Assembly (NCBI GenBank): GCA_034687125.1
Contig: JAQGBZ010000150.1
Span: 62,001-126,000, forward strand
Source of the DNA: Neelides folsomi
Lineage: Eukaryota; Arthropoda; Collembola; Neelipleona; Neelidae
Reading direction: 5' to 3'
Length of the DNA stretch: 64,000 bases
This document shows positions 36,709-51,725 of the stretch, piece by piece. The translations under genes and the position numbers were made by a program. The notes under the pieces are model-generated. The model saw only the letters and a program-made list of their open reading frames with translations, ran no database searches and was not told the origin of the DNA. How positions within the stretch are numbered: position 1 is the first letter of the stretch; each line of letters opens with the position of its first letter.

Positions 36709-38373
36709 AGTGAGATTTGATAGCATTTGGTTTAGAGTTTAAAGTCATTAGTCAACGATACAGATTAAATTTCTCACTAATGATAAATTAATTATTCTTT
36801 GGATTTGGTAATTGAGTTTAATATGAATGAGCCCAGATCAATCAATTAAATATTGAAAATATATAAAATGGTGTAAATTGGAATTGAGTGAGAGTAATGG
36901 CTAGTTTGGATTAGAATTCAGTGGATTAGAATTCAGTGGAATAGAAAATAAATGGAAGCTGTAATTAATTAAGTGGGTCATTAAGCGGTTCCCTCGCCGG
37001 TATTTCTCTCGGTGAATTGAGTGAAATGGAATTTTGGTGGCTTCTAGAGAGCTACTTACCTCCTGCTCCCCCAAGTGTCATTAATGGATTTTTCATGGGT
37101 CATCCGACCGTCTGAGCCGACTGAATGAACCTCAGAATCTCCACTTCCGAATTACCCGACTCCATTCGCTTTAATCCTTTTATCTTGTCCGCACAATTCT
37201 TTTCGTGGTCTCCAAACAAATTATTTGAACCCACGAAACCTTTGCCATTCCAGTAAATCCTTTTACCTCCCAAACTCAATCAACTTCATTGCTCCTTTCA
37301 TTTTACGCCCTTCTCGCTCATTGTGCCAAGACTCGGACTTTGCTCCTTTCCATTTACATTCAATTGATACTTTCGGAATCAAAGGTTCGTTGTTTGGAAC
37401 GTGATTCTTTCCTATTATTTTAGATTCCCTGGTTCAATCATGAGATTGAGTTCAGTTTTTGTTGTTAAGATGCCAATGCTTTTGTTGACCCAGGCTCATC
37501 TCAGCTATTTATTCTTCTCCTTATTAATTTTAAGAATTTAATTAAGTCTAAGTAAATATAAATATTTAAACTTATTTCATAATCTCATAATAGCTTTGGC
37601 TTTTTTTAAATAGAGCCAATTTCGAGACCAATAAACTTATTGGTGTAATATTGAAGTGTAATTATTTATTACATCGGTTGACCGAATATTCACGGATGAT
37701 TCCTTATTTGGATTATCTATGCTGAAACATTTTTTGATTTAACGCATATTAACTGTTATAACGTCTTCAATACCTATATTTTTTATAAAATCATAGAGCC
37801 AACTTTTCGACATTTCTTTTACTTAAAACGCATTAAAAGTTAATAGGTAGTCATTCATATAGCTTAAAACGAATACATTTTGAGCGAAAAATCCTATTCG
37901 TTTATTATATTCGAGTCCTTTTAGATGCGAGCCGAGATGGTAAAAAGTTGAAAAAAATGAAGCGTTAATCAGTCGAATCGAGTGGCTTACATAACTCCTA
38001 TTTTAAACCAGGTCTACATATTTGAAGCGTAAAGAACCTCCAATTCCCACAATGAAAAAGAGAAAGGCGTGGAGAATTGGATTAACTTTTTTCATATCAC
38101 ATCTAAATAGTTTGAGAAGATCTTAGGAATGGAATTGGGATGGAAATTGGACGACGTGCAGATGGCTTCCCTGCTCTCAGGACCAGAACAATGAAATTGA
38201 GATTGAGAGTCAGAAGTGAGAAAAAGTGTAACTGTTGAGAGTGAGTTAATGGAGGATATTATGTAACTCTGTCTTTTTCCCACGTGGACTTCCGCAGTTT
38301 AGTAATAAAAGGGTTTTGAGAGACGAAGCTTCATTTCACTATTCCTCTTGTCCCATCTTGGCTGTTGAGGAGA
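36709..38373. other. Intergenic DNA upstream of the Reeler gene
   Basis: No supported coding region. ORFs here are short and lack motifs. The last 100-200 bases must carry the promoter and leader of the Reeler-domain gene; no clear TATA box is seen. Confidence 0.5.
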
Positions 38374-41300
38374 ATGAGGTCGTCTTTGGGAAGTCTCTTC
38401 ATTCTCCTCTTCCTCTTTGCCTTCGGCTCGGGTTTCCCAGACGGAGCTCCCGGAGGAAAAACTTGTGTTTCTCATCGGCCCAGTCATGGGGCAAAGTCAC
38501 AACCACTGGACACACTCCCGTTTATTGTTCAAGCCACATCATCGAGTTTCAAAGCAGGAGAGCCAGTTGCGGGTAAAATGATACTCCTTTTTATATTAAA
38601 TAAGACTCTTTGATATAAATGTCATTTTATAAAAAAAACAATCTATACCTATTATACATATAAAATATATTAGATTTTTTTATATTACAATAGGTTGGTA
38701 TTTTAAAAGTATATAAACTTCACTATAATCTAATATTTATCTACTAAAATATTGACATCTGTATAGTATTTTTGTGAAAATATATTGTAGTAGGATACAT
38801 ATATAAATTTTTGATAGATACAGGAGGACCGAATGTAGGACCAAATGTATAGTATTTAGGTATATGTGCTTATTTGCCCTTTGAAATCGTATCAACCCCT
38901 CACCTTTCTTTTATTTAAGGGGAGATTGGTAAAAAAATCGGTAGAATCTAATGGAAGAAGGAAATGTTGTTTATTCGAAGAAACCAGAGTCACTCTTAAA
39001 TTCCATCTGCTATCTATAGTTTTTCCTTCATTCGAGTGAATTTTGTTCTTTGCCACAAGTAGCTCCCAATTCCCATTCCATTTCCTTTTCAACAGAATTG
39101 AGCTCAGGACGGTCTTTCATGACTCGAAAGACAAATTTCTTATCCTTCTCCAATCCTCTAGCGAATCCTTTCTAGTCCTTTTCTCCGGGAGATAAACAAT
39201 GCCTTCGGAACATCCGCATCTCAATTCCATTAAATATTGTATAAATGAAATATATACTCTATGACTTACTTTAAATTCACTTTCTTGTTTGGAAACGTGG
39301 GGAGTTTGCAAATACAAACAAAGTGTTTACAATTTCCTTCTTCCTGCTCGATTGAAAGGATCTCGAGATGTGTCAGTTCTCATCTTGCAAAGTAAATAAC
39401 AATTCAAAAAACAAATGGCGTGTCAGAAAACCTTTCAACATTTCAAAGATTCAAAAGTTTTATCCATCAATTTATCCTAAACGCACGCTAGATTCTTTGA
39501 TTGTTAAATATCATATTTTTTATAAAAAAGAATTAAAGGTGATAATAATCTAATTAAAAAGGATTTTTTAAATTAATTTACGAGTTATTTCGTAATTATT
39601 TTATAATTGTGTACAATTCCGAACGTTATTGCCAATTTGTAAAAACATCAGAGAATAATAATGTCAAAGTTCAAACGGTAAATAATTTACAGAGCTGGAA
39701 TTGAAAATGAGATTTAATTACAATTTAATTGCAATTAAAGTGTTTTCCTGCCTTAATTGAAATTGAGTATGAAATTGAATTAGAAAAGCATGTTTTAATT
39801 TGGGTCTTTTTCAAGTGGCCTTGAGTGAAGGCATTTGCTATTGATGCAAGAGATTATCAAATGAGAGGAAATTAAAACGTTGTTTGAAACCACTTGTGTC
39901 GAGATTTCCTCTTACAGCTTTCCCTCGAGTGGAATGTAATGAGATTAGGGTTAATTGTTATCACTTATCAGTCTGACATTTGATGAGGCTTCGTTCTTTT
40001 ACTCCTCTTTTACATTTCCCACCACACTTCAGAAAAAGATCCGCAAGTGTGGAGGAAGATTGAATAGATAAAAGTTGAAATTCTTTCCAACTTGGCCCAA
40101 TCCCTTTCCTTACAACTGTGTAATCAGCTAATGCCTCTTTTCCCAATCGAATCACTTCTTATTACACCCTGCCCAGAATCCCTAATCGCTCTCCCCTCTT
40201 CATCCTTTTTTCCTTTCCATATATTGATTAATGGACCAAGGAACGTTTTGGCAGTGGTGGGAACCGACCGATGAGATCAAATTAGCATTCTTCTCAAACC
40301 CGGGTTCTGCCAACCTTCTACACTTTCCTTTAACGCTTTAAAATGGTTTTTGATTGAGAACATCCTCCAGCTACCAGATCTTCCCACCAAATTTCTCTTT
40401 CATGAATGATGGGCGTCGCAGGATGATAAGAGAAATGAGCATAGATTTCAATACTTCAATAGCGATTAATTATCAAGCCCTCTTTCTTATTCAACGAGTA
40501 GCTCCGAAGGATCCTCATCGTTAACTTAAAATTAATGATTTACTTAGATGAAACCCATAAACTAAAATATGCAAAATGATCATTCACATTACCATATATT
40601 TATTATGGCCAATCCATAATTACCGTGAATTTAGAATAATAACAATTTATTCCACAAATAAAATGTTTAAAAAGATAAAAATAAAAAAACTCGTCGAAAA
40701 TCACATCTTATTCTAAAGTTATTTTTAAAGAAGTTTTAATAAAATAACTTAAATATTTTATATTTGAAACGGAATATCAGTGAAATTTTATCAATACTGA
40801 TACTGATGTAACTATTTATAATACTCGTATTTACTTATAATTTTAATTTTAAAGGTCATCATAATTTTTCATTAAAATTATTTAATTGATTAAATATTTT
40901 AACAATTGGTTATGATAAGGTTGTTTAATTAATTTAAGTGTAACATACCTTATCAGTTTAAATTGAGGACTGGCAGTAAGAAGGGAATTAACGCGGGTGT
41001 TCTCTTTGTTTTCCGGGAACAGTTCGGATCCAGGGAAAGGCAGGAGTTTACTTTAAAGGATTCTTCGTCCAAGCCCTCGATGCAGGAGGTCGCTGGATTG
41101 GCACTTTTGAGCCCACGGCCTTCTCCGTCTCACACGATGAATGCTCAATGGTAAACACGCTTTCTCCACTTTCTCCATTTAACCCAACTCTTTTAAACTT
41201 TAATTCAAATATTTTAGAATTTAATTGGTCATTTAATATATTTAACACTTTGATTACTCGAACTAGCATTAATTTATTCCATGTTTAAACTTATTAATTT

Positions 41301-43660
41301 TTAATTAATTATTAGTAAAATTACTGGGAATTTTCCCAATTCCTATTAAAAATGACTTATTCTTTACTAATTACTTTACTTATTCTTGATTAATTTATTA
41401 CTAATCATTAATTAAGCATTATTAATGAGTTATTATATTATTTATATTAGAGCTAATTCAATCTTTTTTAACATATTTTCTTTCTTATTTTTCATCATCC
41501 AATATCATTCTAAATCATACTACATAAATATAGTCTAAATTTTATTAAAAAATAATTTATTGGTATTCATAAAAAGGATTAATATTTATTCACCACGAAC
41601 TGCAAATTAGACCAATCTGTAAATCTAGAGTTGTAATGGTAGGGGTATAAGCGGAAAATCTAAAGTAAATTTTAAATGCTCAAATTATTTAAATGAGCCC
41701 ATGCCATGTTAAATATTCTTTCCGCAGACGACGCATTCGGAGAATAAGGAAAAGGAAGAAGTGACTCTCATATGGAATCCACCAAAGGACGTCCAACAAG
41801 GGACGGTTAAATTCTTGTAAGTTCAATCCATTTCTCATTTGGTGGTGGAAGGGAAAGAAGCAACAGCAGTAAATCTATGAGTTGATGGGCGTAATTTCCT
41901 GTTTAAAAATGAATGAATTTTTATCGTCCCTCCACGAATGAATTGAAGTGTTTTTGGTCCTGGTCTTTCTCCCCTATCTTCCCCCTAATAGGAAGCCCAA
42001 GAGGAAATGTGTGACAAAGAGGGGGGAATATAAATATCCCCCGTGTTGTTCCGAAACAAAAGTTGGAGAATTTTGAGGTAAAAGTTTTTAATGGAATTTT
42101 CCTCGGCACTTTTCCTGAGAATTGAAAGAAATTGCGAAGCGGAAATTAAACCTTTTGTTGTCTTTATATTAAAAAGGCCGTCTAGTGAGAGGAATCATAT
42201 GGGACTGGGGGAAATGCCTCTCGCTCCACATCCCGAAGAATTCTCTTTTATCTCGGTCTAAACTGGCCCAACCTCCCGGGTTCGAGCCCTAATTCTCAAA
42301 TTAGTTAAGACCAATAATACTTAAGCAGAGGAGAAATCTCCGACTTTCGGCTTATCAACTTCCAGAGCGAGTTCTTTCTCATAATAAAAGCAGTGGGAGT
42401 GGGAGGTTTAAAAAATTAAGGGACTTGGAACGTCTGTCCATGTGGAAAAATAGGCGGGTGTTATTATTGTAGGCCGGGTCGTTCCGGGCGGGAGTTGGGA
42501 TGTAAAATGCTGAGAGGCCACAAGAGCCCTCTCATTTCTCCTTTATGGGCTAATATGATAAAAAGAGGCGAGAAAATCAGGCGAGGGGATTGAGGGTCTT
42601 CTTTTTGGCTCCTCCGGAATGCCGAGCAATTGGGAGGCAAATGAGAGTCGGATCGATTCTTCCCTCCCAACGAGTTATGTAGATAGAGGAATAATGCAGT
42701 CGTCGTCGGGTCTCAGGCTCTCCCATGTGAAAATCACCTCGTGCCAAAGGCAAAGCCGGAGAAAATGTAAATCCTAAGTCCTTCCTAATACCCGCCTTCC
42801 CAAGAGTCCCCGGGTAATCCGATGAAACCTTCTCTTACTCCCGCACTCGATCTTATTACCAATAATATGAAGGCGGCCCTTGGCCGTAATATCGCGGAGG
42901 ATATTGAGTCTCGTATTATTGACTCTTCGATTAGGCCCCTCTTGACTAAGCCTCCTCTGGAAAGAGCCCCGAATTCTTTAATGGGATAATGAGACTCGCC
43001 CTTCCAGAATCATCCTGAGAATCCCTTGAAGAGCTAATCCGCTCTCACATGACTTCCACCCATCCGCCGATCCGACTAATGAATCAGAGGCCCAATTGTC
43101 AGTCAGAGCCTGAATTTTGCCGAATTGCAGATCCGCGAAATTGGAGAGAAACCATAAACCTATCACGTATTTAATCAGGGCCATTTATAGTCAAATATAA
43201 TCCCGTGGCCGTCGAAGGTGAAAATTATTATTTTGTCATTCCTGCTCTCATCATTTCCCTGGCTCTTAAAAGGATTTGACTTCGATCCGTTTAATTAAAG
43301 CCGTTTCACTCGAACCAGACCCAGAAATTCTCACGGCGTCTTTGAGCCTTAATGGTTCCTCTTCAACCCTTCAACCCTTTCATTAACTTTCCTTGCTAAA
43401 TATTCAAATGGGCCCGATTTTATCATTGACGTCCATTCACACGAGCCCAACTTTGGGGAAACTGGATTTAATTTATTTCCCAAATATGAGCGTCATTACT
43501 GATTAAGAGATGTGCTCGTCCCTGGGGGATGGAAGGGAAAGAGACGAAGTAATTAGCCATCTCTTTGTTATTTATTTGCAGAGCCTCCATCCTTCAAAGT
43601 TACAAGATCTTCTGGGTTGATGTTGAAGCCCAAGCTCCGAAAAAATCGAGATTCGGCTAA
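38374..43660 (+). CDS. Secreted single-Reeler-domain protein (l(2)34Fc/Hdd11-like)
   Basis: Four exons: 38374-38572, 41023-41150, 41728-41816 and 43582-43660; total 495 bp, 164 residues, all phases agree. ATG 38374 starts a strong signal peptide (MRSSLGSLFILLFLFAFGSG). The mature protein is essentially one Reeler domain: FPDGAPGGKTCVSHRPSHG at its start, then LPFIVQATSSSFKAGEPVAV, GVYFKGFFVQALDAGG, RWIGTFEPTAFSVSHDECSM, THSENKEKEEVTLIWNPPKD and a final ILQSYKIFWVDVEA strand. Cysteines in TCVSHRP and DECSM match the conserved disulfide pair. In insects such proteins (Hdd11, Noduler and l(2)34Fc-type putative defence proteins) are haemolymph proteins, some induced by bacteria; the immune role here is inferred from homology only. 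Introns are long (2450, 577 and 1765 bp) and non-coding. Confidence 0.88.
38573..41022 (+). other. Intron 1 of the Reeler gene
   Basis: 2450 bp with GT...AG ends. Contains AT-rich and CT-rich stretches and chance ORFs up to 66 codons on both strands; no domain or long repeat seen. Confidence 0.6.
41817..43581 (+). other. Intron 3 of the Reeler gene, relatively GC-rich
   Basis: 1765 bp, clearly richer in G+C than the flanking intergenic DNA, especially 42440-43200. ORFs of up to 68 codons on the minus strand show no motif. A B-box-like GGTTCGAGCCC near 42280 has no matching tRNA fold. Confidence 0.55.
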
Positions 43661-46600
43661 TTCCGACTTCAAAGCTCTCTCAAATCCACCAGCCTCGTTT
43701 CAAACACATCAACTTCAGTAGTAAGGAAAAATTGGAGAGTTGCAATTAGAACTTACTCCCGAGGGATTTGCAATTGGGAAGGATAAAGAAATTTGATTGG
43801 CGTTTTCCTACAAGAACTTCTTTATTTACTAATGAACACAAGCTATGAATATGAAATGAAACCCAGTTCACACCATGCACCACCCAGGACACCACTTGGA
43901 AGATACCTAAATTAAATTGCATAGGATTCAAACATTTAAATATCAAACTAGAACAAGTTATTTAGTAATTAAGTCATATTTAATATTACAAACCTATCAG
44001 TTATATAACATACTATAGCTAGTATACAAAACGTGTATGAATTGAAAAAAACTTTGTCTTACAAGAGTCAATAAATCAGTGTTGAAAATTTTACCTATAG
44101 TACATAAATAGATAAAATATAGTAGTTACATTGCCCAATACTTTCTTTAGAGATAACATATTTATGTAATGCATTTACTGCGTGCTTACTCCTATTTACC
44201 TATATAAATATAGTCAAAATAGTAGATATGTAAGCAAAATATATTTACTTAAATATAACAATTGTATAAAATTGTTGCAAAATTTTAATTCGATATTTAT
44301 AAATAATTTCAAATAATAATAATAGGTAGGTATATAATATTTCGTGTAAATACATTATATTAACTCTCTAAATGCCATTATTAATTAATATTAAGCTGTA
44401 TAATTAATTAAATATAAATTGTATAAGTATAAAATTATGTATCTGCACAATGGGATATTTATGAAATATAAAAAGCGGTCCCTAATATAAATATTATGCA
44501 TGTTTATAAAGATAATTAACTCTGCTACTGAACCTATAATACTTTAACGAATTGATAACTTAAAATAATTAGCATATTGTGGATTATGATAACGGTGAAA
44601 TAATTGAATTAAAATTTCCGAGACGTCGTTTTATTAACGAATATACATACATACATACATGAACACAATTATAAGTACAATTTTATATTTACTTATTACA
44701 TACAAATTGAATAAATTAGGGGAAAGTTTTTAAAGGAAAATGTTTTATTTGATCGTTCTTTGATTATTGTTTAATATTTTAATTCCAAGATATTATGCAC
44801 AGCTTGTGGCAGGTCATAAGGAGTCAATAGTATTTGCATATCATTTTAACTCTACGCTTTTGTTTTAAATATCTTTCTTTATATGAAGGTTGTGTTTGGA
44901 ACTTTTTACGTTAATTTATGCGGAATTGATTTATAGACATTTAATTATTTCTGTCTAAATTTGAGCTAAATGATTACAACATAAGTTTAAATATTCTGTT
45001 TTATACATCGAAAATTTTAACTTAACGTTATATTTTGAATTTTATACATTTAATTTGTCTTTTAATTTTATTGGTTTACTAATTCTTGTTTATTTCAGTT
45101 CAATATGAAACCATTGTTTTGTATGTATTCACTCCAAATCAGAGCCAGTTAATTATTTATAAGAGTAAATTGATGAATGTAATTTTTTCACAAAATCAAT
45201 TCCTTCATAAAATTGTTCTTTATTATGAGATTGAATTTATACCAATTAAAAATTGCCATTTTTATTAAATTTCAAAAACAAAATTACAACTATTTGCTTT
45301 AGTTAATCCATAGCATTACGTTTCTTTACTTTCCAAGTAGCAGTGTAGTTTAAATTTGTGGTACTGTGCACAGTTATTTCTAATTTCTAAATATTACTTC
45401 ACATTCAATACACGTGTTGCCTAAATAGGTAGACCAACTTTACTCTGTTAATTTAACTCTAATTTAATACACATTAAAAACTATGCGGCAATCGCTATCA
45501 CGAATCCAATAAATCTACACAAAAGTTTATTCCATTGCTAAACTATTCATTACATAATATTCTCTATATTGTTACATATTATATTTAATACTATTTCAAA
45601 TGGTTAAACACTTTCTAGGATTAAATTTATTCCATCACACTCACTACATAATATGTAAATACAATATATCAATTGTGTTTCAAGTACCACATCCAAAGTA
45701 TGATACAGGTAGAGTATATATTATTCAAACTTTCACTCTTATGATTGTAAATTCGATAATATGCACATATGAAAGTAATGATGATCAGCTGTTAATTATA
45801 ATTATCGCAGCAAAAGTTGTATCCAACTATCAACTTCTCTTTTGTATCACACACACACCCTTGACTATTTATTTAATTATGCGCCAAACTTTCTATCCAA
45901 ACATGAAAGATTTCATTTATCAAATAGACATTTAACCCTCTTGCATCCCAAACCATCACCTTCTATATACATTGCCATTAAAACAATTGTAAGCAAAAAC
46001 ATTTCTACTTAAATAAATAGATACTTATGAAATACCCCTAAAGCCCTAAACAGATCATTTAATTGTAATATTAATTTATTAATTTAATTATTTTCTTATT
46101 AAAATCTACGTTTTCTATGTCTCATTGTCATTAAACCACTTTTAACTGCCAATGCTGGTTGTTGTATACAAAATTGATCCTCTATTGACAAAAGGATTAT
46201 TATGGTGAATAAATGATAGAGTCATTCAATCGTGTTTCTAAAGTCTTTACAATGCAGAGGACATCAACTACCTAACGGAATATTTAAAACCTGCAAGAGG
46301 GATGGGTAAAGTCAAGTCCATGTATACAGGAATCAATATTAAATGAGTCGGAGGGAGTAATAATACAGAGTAATAAAATTGAGATTAAAGGGGCCGGACT
46401 TTCAAAGAGAAGTCAGAGTGAATCGACAAAAATAATTTGGGTCTTCAAAATCTATTAAATTATTTGACAGAGTATGAATTTTAAAACGAGGCTTGTAATA
46501 TCGAGAATCATCGTTCAAATAATAGTTCCCAAATTTATTGATTTGTTAAAAGTTGATGAGTACTCAATACGTGACATAAGCTCGATTTTTTGGATTTGGA

Positions 46601-49600
46601 TATACACCGTACACATCCTGTAGACCACTTTTACTCATTTATCAATAACATGTAATGTAATTTCCAATGTGGAAAAAAAGTTTCCATTCGATTAATCGGA
46701 ATGAAAATATAACCAACACAAACACAGAGTATATAAATATTACTCTCATTTACACTGCTTCTTTTTTGGGCATATCCTCTAAGAATTAGACATTCCATTA
46801 ACAAATTAATACATGGCTTATGGTTTTTTAATTTGAAATATTTAGAAGACAGAAATCAAGCAAAAGAGCTAAACAGAGTGTTATTGAAAATGGATTTTTA
46901 CATTGGTGATGAACGAAAAAATTGTGGTAAAATTATTTTGTTTTTCAAAATTATCATGATCTCATCTTTAAAATTAAATTCGGGACAAGATTAAATCAAA
47001 TTGAGAAAATAGAAATATTTTCATCACTTTTATGTTAATATATAGCAGTCTGATAAAAAAAATTACGACTTCACAAACGCAATATTACAATTTATACTAT
47101 CAGTATATACAGGGTGACCATAATAATACCGGACTAATAGGGAATGTATAAATCATAGGGAAACTTTTTAAAAAAAGTAAATGGATTTTTAGAATTTGAT
47201 CACAATTTATTTTCAGAGACGAATTATAACAAAATGTTTAAGATGCTGTGTATTTAATAACTCTAGATATTTTAATCAACGTATTTAACATCAAAATTAA
47301 TAGTGGATTATGCCTTGAATTTATTTGAACAGAATTAATTAAGCGATCTTAAAAATCCATTTACTTTTTTTAAAAATTTTCTCTATGATTAATTCATTAC
47401 ACTTTTCCCCTATCTGTCCGGTATTACTTTGGTCACCCTGTACCTATGCGGTATCCAAATAGTCACTCTTCTAAGACTACAATTATTCAGTGAAAATACG
47501 AGTTTTTGTTTTATAAAGAACTCGTGATACTTATGGATAGAGTGAGTACTATAAGTATATTTCAAATAACAAGTTAAATATATAATATTAAGTATGTTTT
47601 GTACAGATGTAATGTACTTATGTACAAATACATTTAGGTAACGTATATTTATAAATATAATACATTTAACATTTATGTTATTTAGTGCATCATCAATATT
47701 ATCCACAAGAAAGAAATATACTTTACAAGGCAATTGTTAGATATGTTTTCCCAGACTCACGCTTCGAAAAATTATTCAACATTACATTGAAATTATGAGG
47801 AGCAAATGAATATGGAGATTTAAACATGCCAAAATAAATATAAACAAAAATCATTAAATCAAATAGCAGAATTAATCACTAGCTACTTAAAATGCATTTT
47901 GTTCATGCTATTAAAATGATCCATAATAAATGCAGAGTATTTTGATACTTATCGGTTTAAACATTTGCGAGAATAGATTTATTAGAATAGTGAAGATAGA
48001 TTTATTTCTTGAATTCCAATATTTAATAATGAAATTTAATGAAATGTTACTTAATTGTCATTATATAAATATATTGATGTCAAGATGCTTTAGATTATTT
48101 ATTTGGAATATGAATCATTTAATTATCTTTTACTTCTGTGCTAGAACAATTAATATTTATATTTGACAATTTGTACGATTTTATACACTTGTAATAAACT
48201 GACAGATTATGTAAGTAAAGCAATAAAATAACGTGAGAATTGTTATATAAGTATTTTGAGATCAGATAGAAGAAATACAGATTTTAATATGAAAGTCATA
48301 ATTCAAACTCTCAATAAAGTGATTAAAAAAATCTAATTCTGGGTTGAGTGTGAGGAATAAAATTTTCATCAATTATTTGTTTTATTTCTTTATTTTGATC
48401 AACAATCGTGGAATCATAAATTCCGATTAAAGGAAATTTAAAAGTCGTTTGTATCATTTTCCACTCAATGTAATAATTAACAACAACTTAAAGATATAAA
48501 TCTAAATATAAAAACAAAAAAGCGAGATTTCCAACAGCCAAAAAATGGTTTTGATTTATTAACGAGAATAAAATAACCACTTACGAACAAATGAACCCGT
48601 CAATTCATTTGAGGGTTTAATAAAGCTTTAACATTTCACATCACCACCAACACGAAACTTAAATGACTTCATCTCAGATTCATTCATTGTATGATTAAAG
48701 TCTAATTAATGTACAATTCGTAATTTTTATATACCGAGCTCAATAACGAGTAATCCCATTAATAATATTAATTAAAATACACGACTTGACTATCACAGAA
48801 AAATGCAATTTCAGTGTGAAATATTGCACTTGTGAATTATTTGATTCCAATTTCGAGCAACTACTTAAATACATAATATGTAAATATACTTAACAAGAAA
48901 TGAACCTGCACACATTCAAACATTGTAATTTCAACTTGCGCATCACAATTAATTTAACTACAATTTGTCCAAAAGTCATTTAATACAAACTCAAATAATG
49001 CGTGTGTAATATGCTCATGACTGTAAATTATACAAATAATAAATAATCATTATTTATTAATAATATAATATATAATAATTATAATATATTCTCACATATT
49101 GTTTTTGTATATACCTGGCCCAGATCCCGTGCATTTGTTCACAATAAATACACTTCATCATCGGCATTTAATATATAGTGAGTTAATTCAACGTTTATAC
49201 AAACGAGTTACAAACAACCTTTTTTCATCTTTTTGGTTCAACTGAGAGAGTGTCTTTCTTTTGTATGTATATGATTATTTTAGTAGTTGTGTATCTTTTG
49301 GCACTCATTTTCCCTCTCTTGAACATTGTTCATCAAACCACCCTTTTTTCTTTGGTACTAAAGAATTGATTGTTCAATTTATATTAAATACTAGAACCAG
49401 GAGAAATGGTCTTTTAACAACATTTCCACGTGTCATTCCTCTCGAGCCAATTCTGAGGCTCATCAAAGGGTTTAATGGGTCTTAAAAATGACAAGACTCT
49501 TTGCGTCCTACGCACCTTGACAAAATCTATTTAATGATTATTAATACTAGTACTTACATAGCAAGGTCATCATCCCTAGTAGAATAATACATTTGAAGAA

Positions 49601-51725
49601 TACTCACTTGTGATGATAGTCACAGTTATTTTTATTTCCCCTTCTTTGGCTTTTATTACACAACAACATTACAATGAGAAAGTTTCTATTACTTTATTTA
49701 TAAGTTAGTAAGTAATTCCTTCATGTGAGTGTTTGTTACCTGTAAGTGTTTATTTTCATCAAAATTCGACAAAATGAGCTTAACCGGGTTTCTTTGAAAT
49801 TGTCATTGTGAACCGTTTATTGTATTACTTATTATTAAAGTCTTCAAGTAAAATAAAATGAATTTCCGGGAACTGAATGCCCAGTAAAGAATAAATTAAA
49901 AGATAATTTTGTTTCAATTTCAATGTTTTCGTATATTGGAAAAATTTTAGTGAAAATTCCAATATTAAGAAATTCTTCAATTTGAATAAGGTCAAAAAAA
50001 GAGTTCAAAGGAAACTTTGATTTAAAAAAAACAATTTATCGATCAATGAAAGAATAAATCACAATTTGAAGAATATCATTTTACCTTCCCTGTATGTAAA
50101 ACTGTTGATCAAATGCTGAGTAGAATACAATGTATCTGTTAGACAATTTTAAGTATTCATATTGTTTTCATTAATGCCGACGTCGAGTAATTAGAATATT
50201 TGACGAAGATTTTAAATTAGCAAATTACATTTCGCAATCTCACATTATGTAGCAATTAATATCTAATTAGCACATCCACATTAAAATCGTAATTAGAATT
50301 TACTCTCTTACATTTAAGCATGTTTACTCCCTCATTAGACCGTGAACCATTTCTTCCGCCAGAATCATAGCATCCAATCATTATTATTAGTTTTAATTAT
50401 ACATTAAGTATCGTAATTATTTGTATTATATAGTAAAATCTTCAAAGAATTTTAATATTACATAATATAATATTACAATATATATTATTATATTTCTACT
50501 CATTTACATTCCTATTCGTAAGATAAGTATTATTCGCATCAAACGTACGAATTCAGTATTTTGTATATTATATATAATTTATTATATTTTTAAAAGTATT
50601 TGTAGCAATTCAATTAAAACATGAAAAGTACCCTTCTTCAAAGTCCTTATATTTTATAGTTGGGAATTATTTTAATTATTTTATCCTCATTTACTTTATA
50701 ATCACTAATACATTTTAGATAAAAGCATCTGAACTTATACCGCTATACAATTAAATTACCTAATTAAAAGAATTACATTAAATTGATTCTTAGCAGAATT
50801 GAAAATAAATAATACAAAATTTTAGAAATACACTTAATAATTGTTGATGAAGATATTTACAAAGGGGGGAGATGTCTAAGATATACAAATATAAAGACGA
50901 ATATGTAATAGTATTTAGATATTTTATGTACACATCTTCTCATCCAAATTGATAATGATTACATGAGTAATGCTTAAATAAAAATAACTATTCAAATACC
51001 CCTATCAATACATTTAATTAACTCGTGTAGACACCTAATGATATGAGTGAATGACTACACTTTAAATATACATATATCTTAATTTCTTAATGCTTGTGTA
51101 TTATTATTATTATAAAATCTTTAAAGCAGTTATTATAAATAAGTTTGTTCATTTACTGGCTCCTCGGGACTGGCCCTCCTTCAGCTTGAGGTAGGCCACG
51201 CGAATAGAATTGGCGAATGAAAACCTTTAAAATTCAATCTTTGACTAGAATCGTTCAAACGGGCCTTGAATCTCCACACAAATAATTGTAATTGTCTAGT
51301 AATCATCCTACCAACTAATTGAATGACACAAATTTCAATCACATGATTTTGTCCAAATCTACAATTTAAAAATGATTAAACATTCTATATTTAGGTTTCT
51401 GCCGGTGCAATGTTTTTTCCCCTAAATATTGAAAAAAGTACCACAGTACCACACCTATTGATTTCATTATGTGCTTATAATATTTAATATAAATAATTTA
51501 ACAAATATCATCAACATGTGTAAATAATCTAAATGTGTTTTTTTAATTATAAATACCCTATTACTGTATATCATAGTAAATAATAATATCATATTTAAAT
51601 CTACTGTGTGTAGTCTTTCTTAATGTATCTTTTTTTAAATATGTGTATCATTGAAGATTGTAAAATGTATTCACGTAGTCATTGTAATATTTCGGTTGGA
51701 AAAATACGTTGACCACGTCCCGAGC
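43661..51725. other. AT-rich intergenic region, including 3' UTRs
   Basis: About 8 kb without a supportable coding exon. The left end is the Reeler gene 3' UTR and the right end (about 51100-51725) is probably the 3' UTR of the short-tail form of the KH-protein gene. ORFs up to 111 codons (45600-45935 +, 47410-47733 -) are AT-driven and lack domains; the latter overlaps a MITE end. A TA-flanked MITE lies at 47110-47440. Confidence 0.55.
47110..47440. mobile_element. TA-flanked MITE, CAGGGTGACC ends
   Basis: The ends CAGGGTGACCATAATAATAC and the reverse complement of GTATTACTTTGGTCACCCTG are inverted repeats, and both flanks are TA (47108-47109 and 47441-47442). A sub-terminal block AAAAAGTAAATGGATTTT near 47175 recurs inverted near 47350, so complementarity covers much of the 331 bp. 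Ends of this sort with TA duplication suit a Tc1/mariner-type non-autonomous element. Confidence 0.8.

Noticed and set aside
42270-42300. GGTTCGAGCCC resembling a tRNA T-arm
   Set aside because: No acceptor stem, D-arm or anticodon arm can be drawn around it.
44648-44660. ACAT microsatellite
   Set aside because: Only about four units, too short to be notable; the GT run near 15105 is likewise short.
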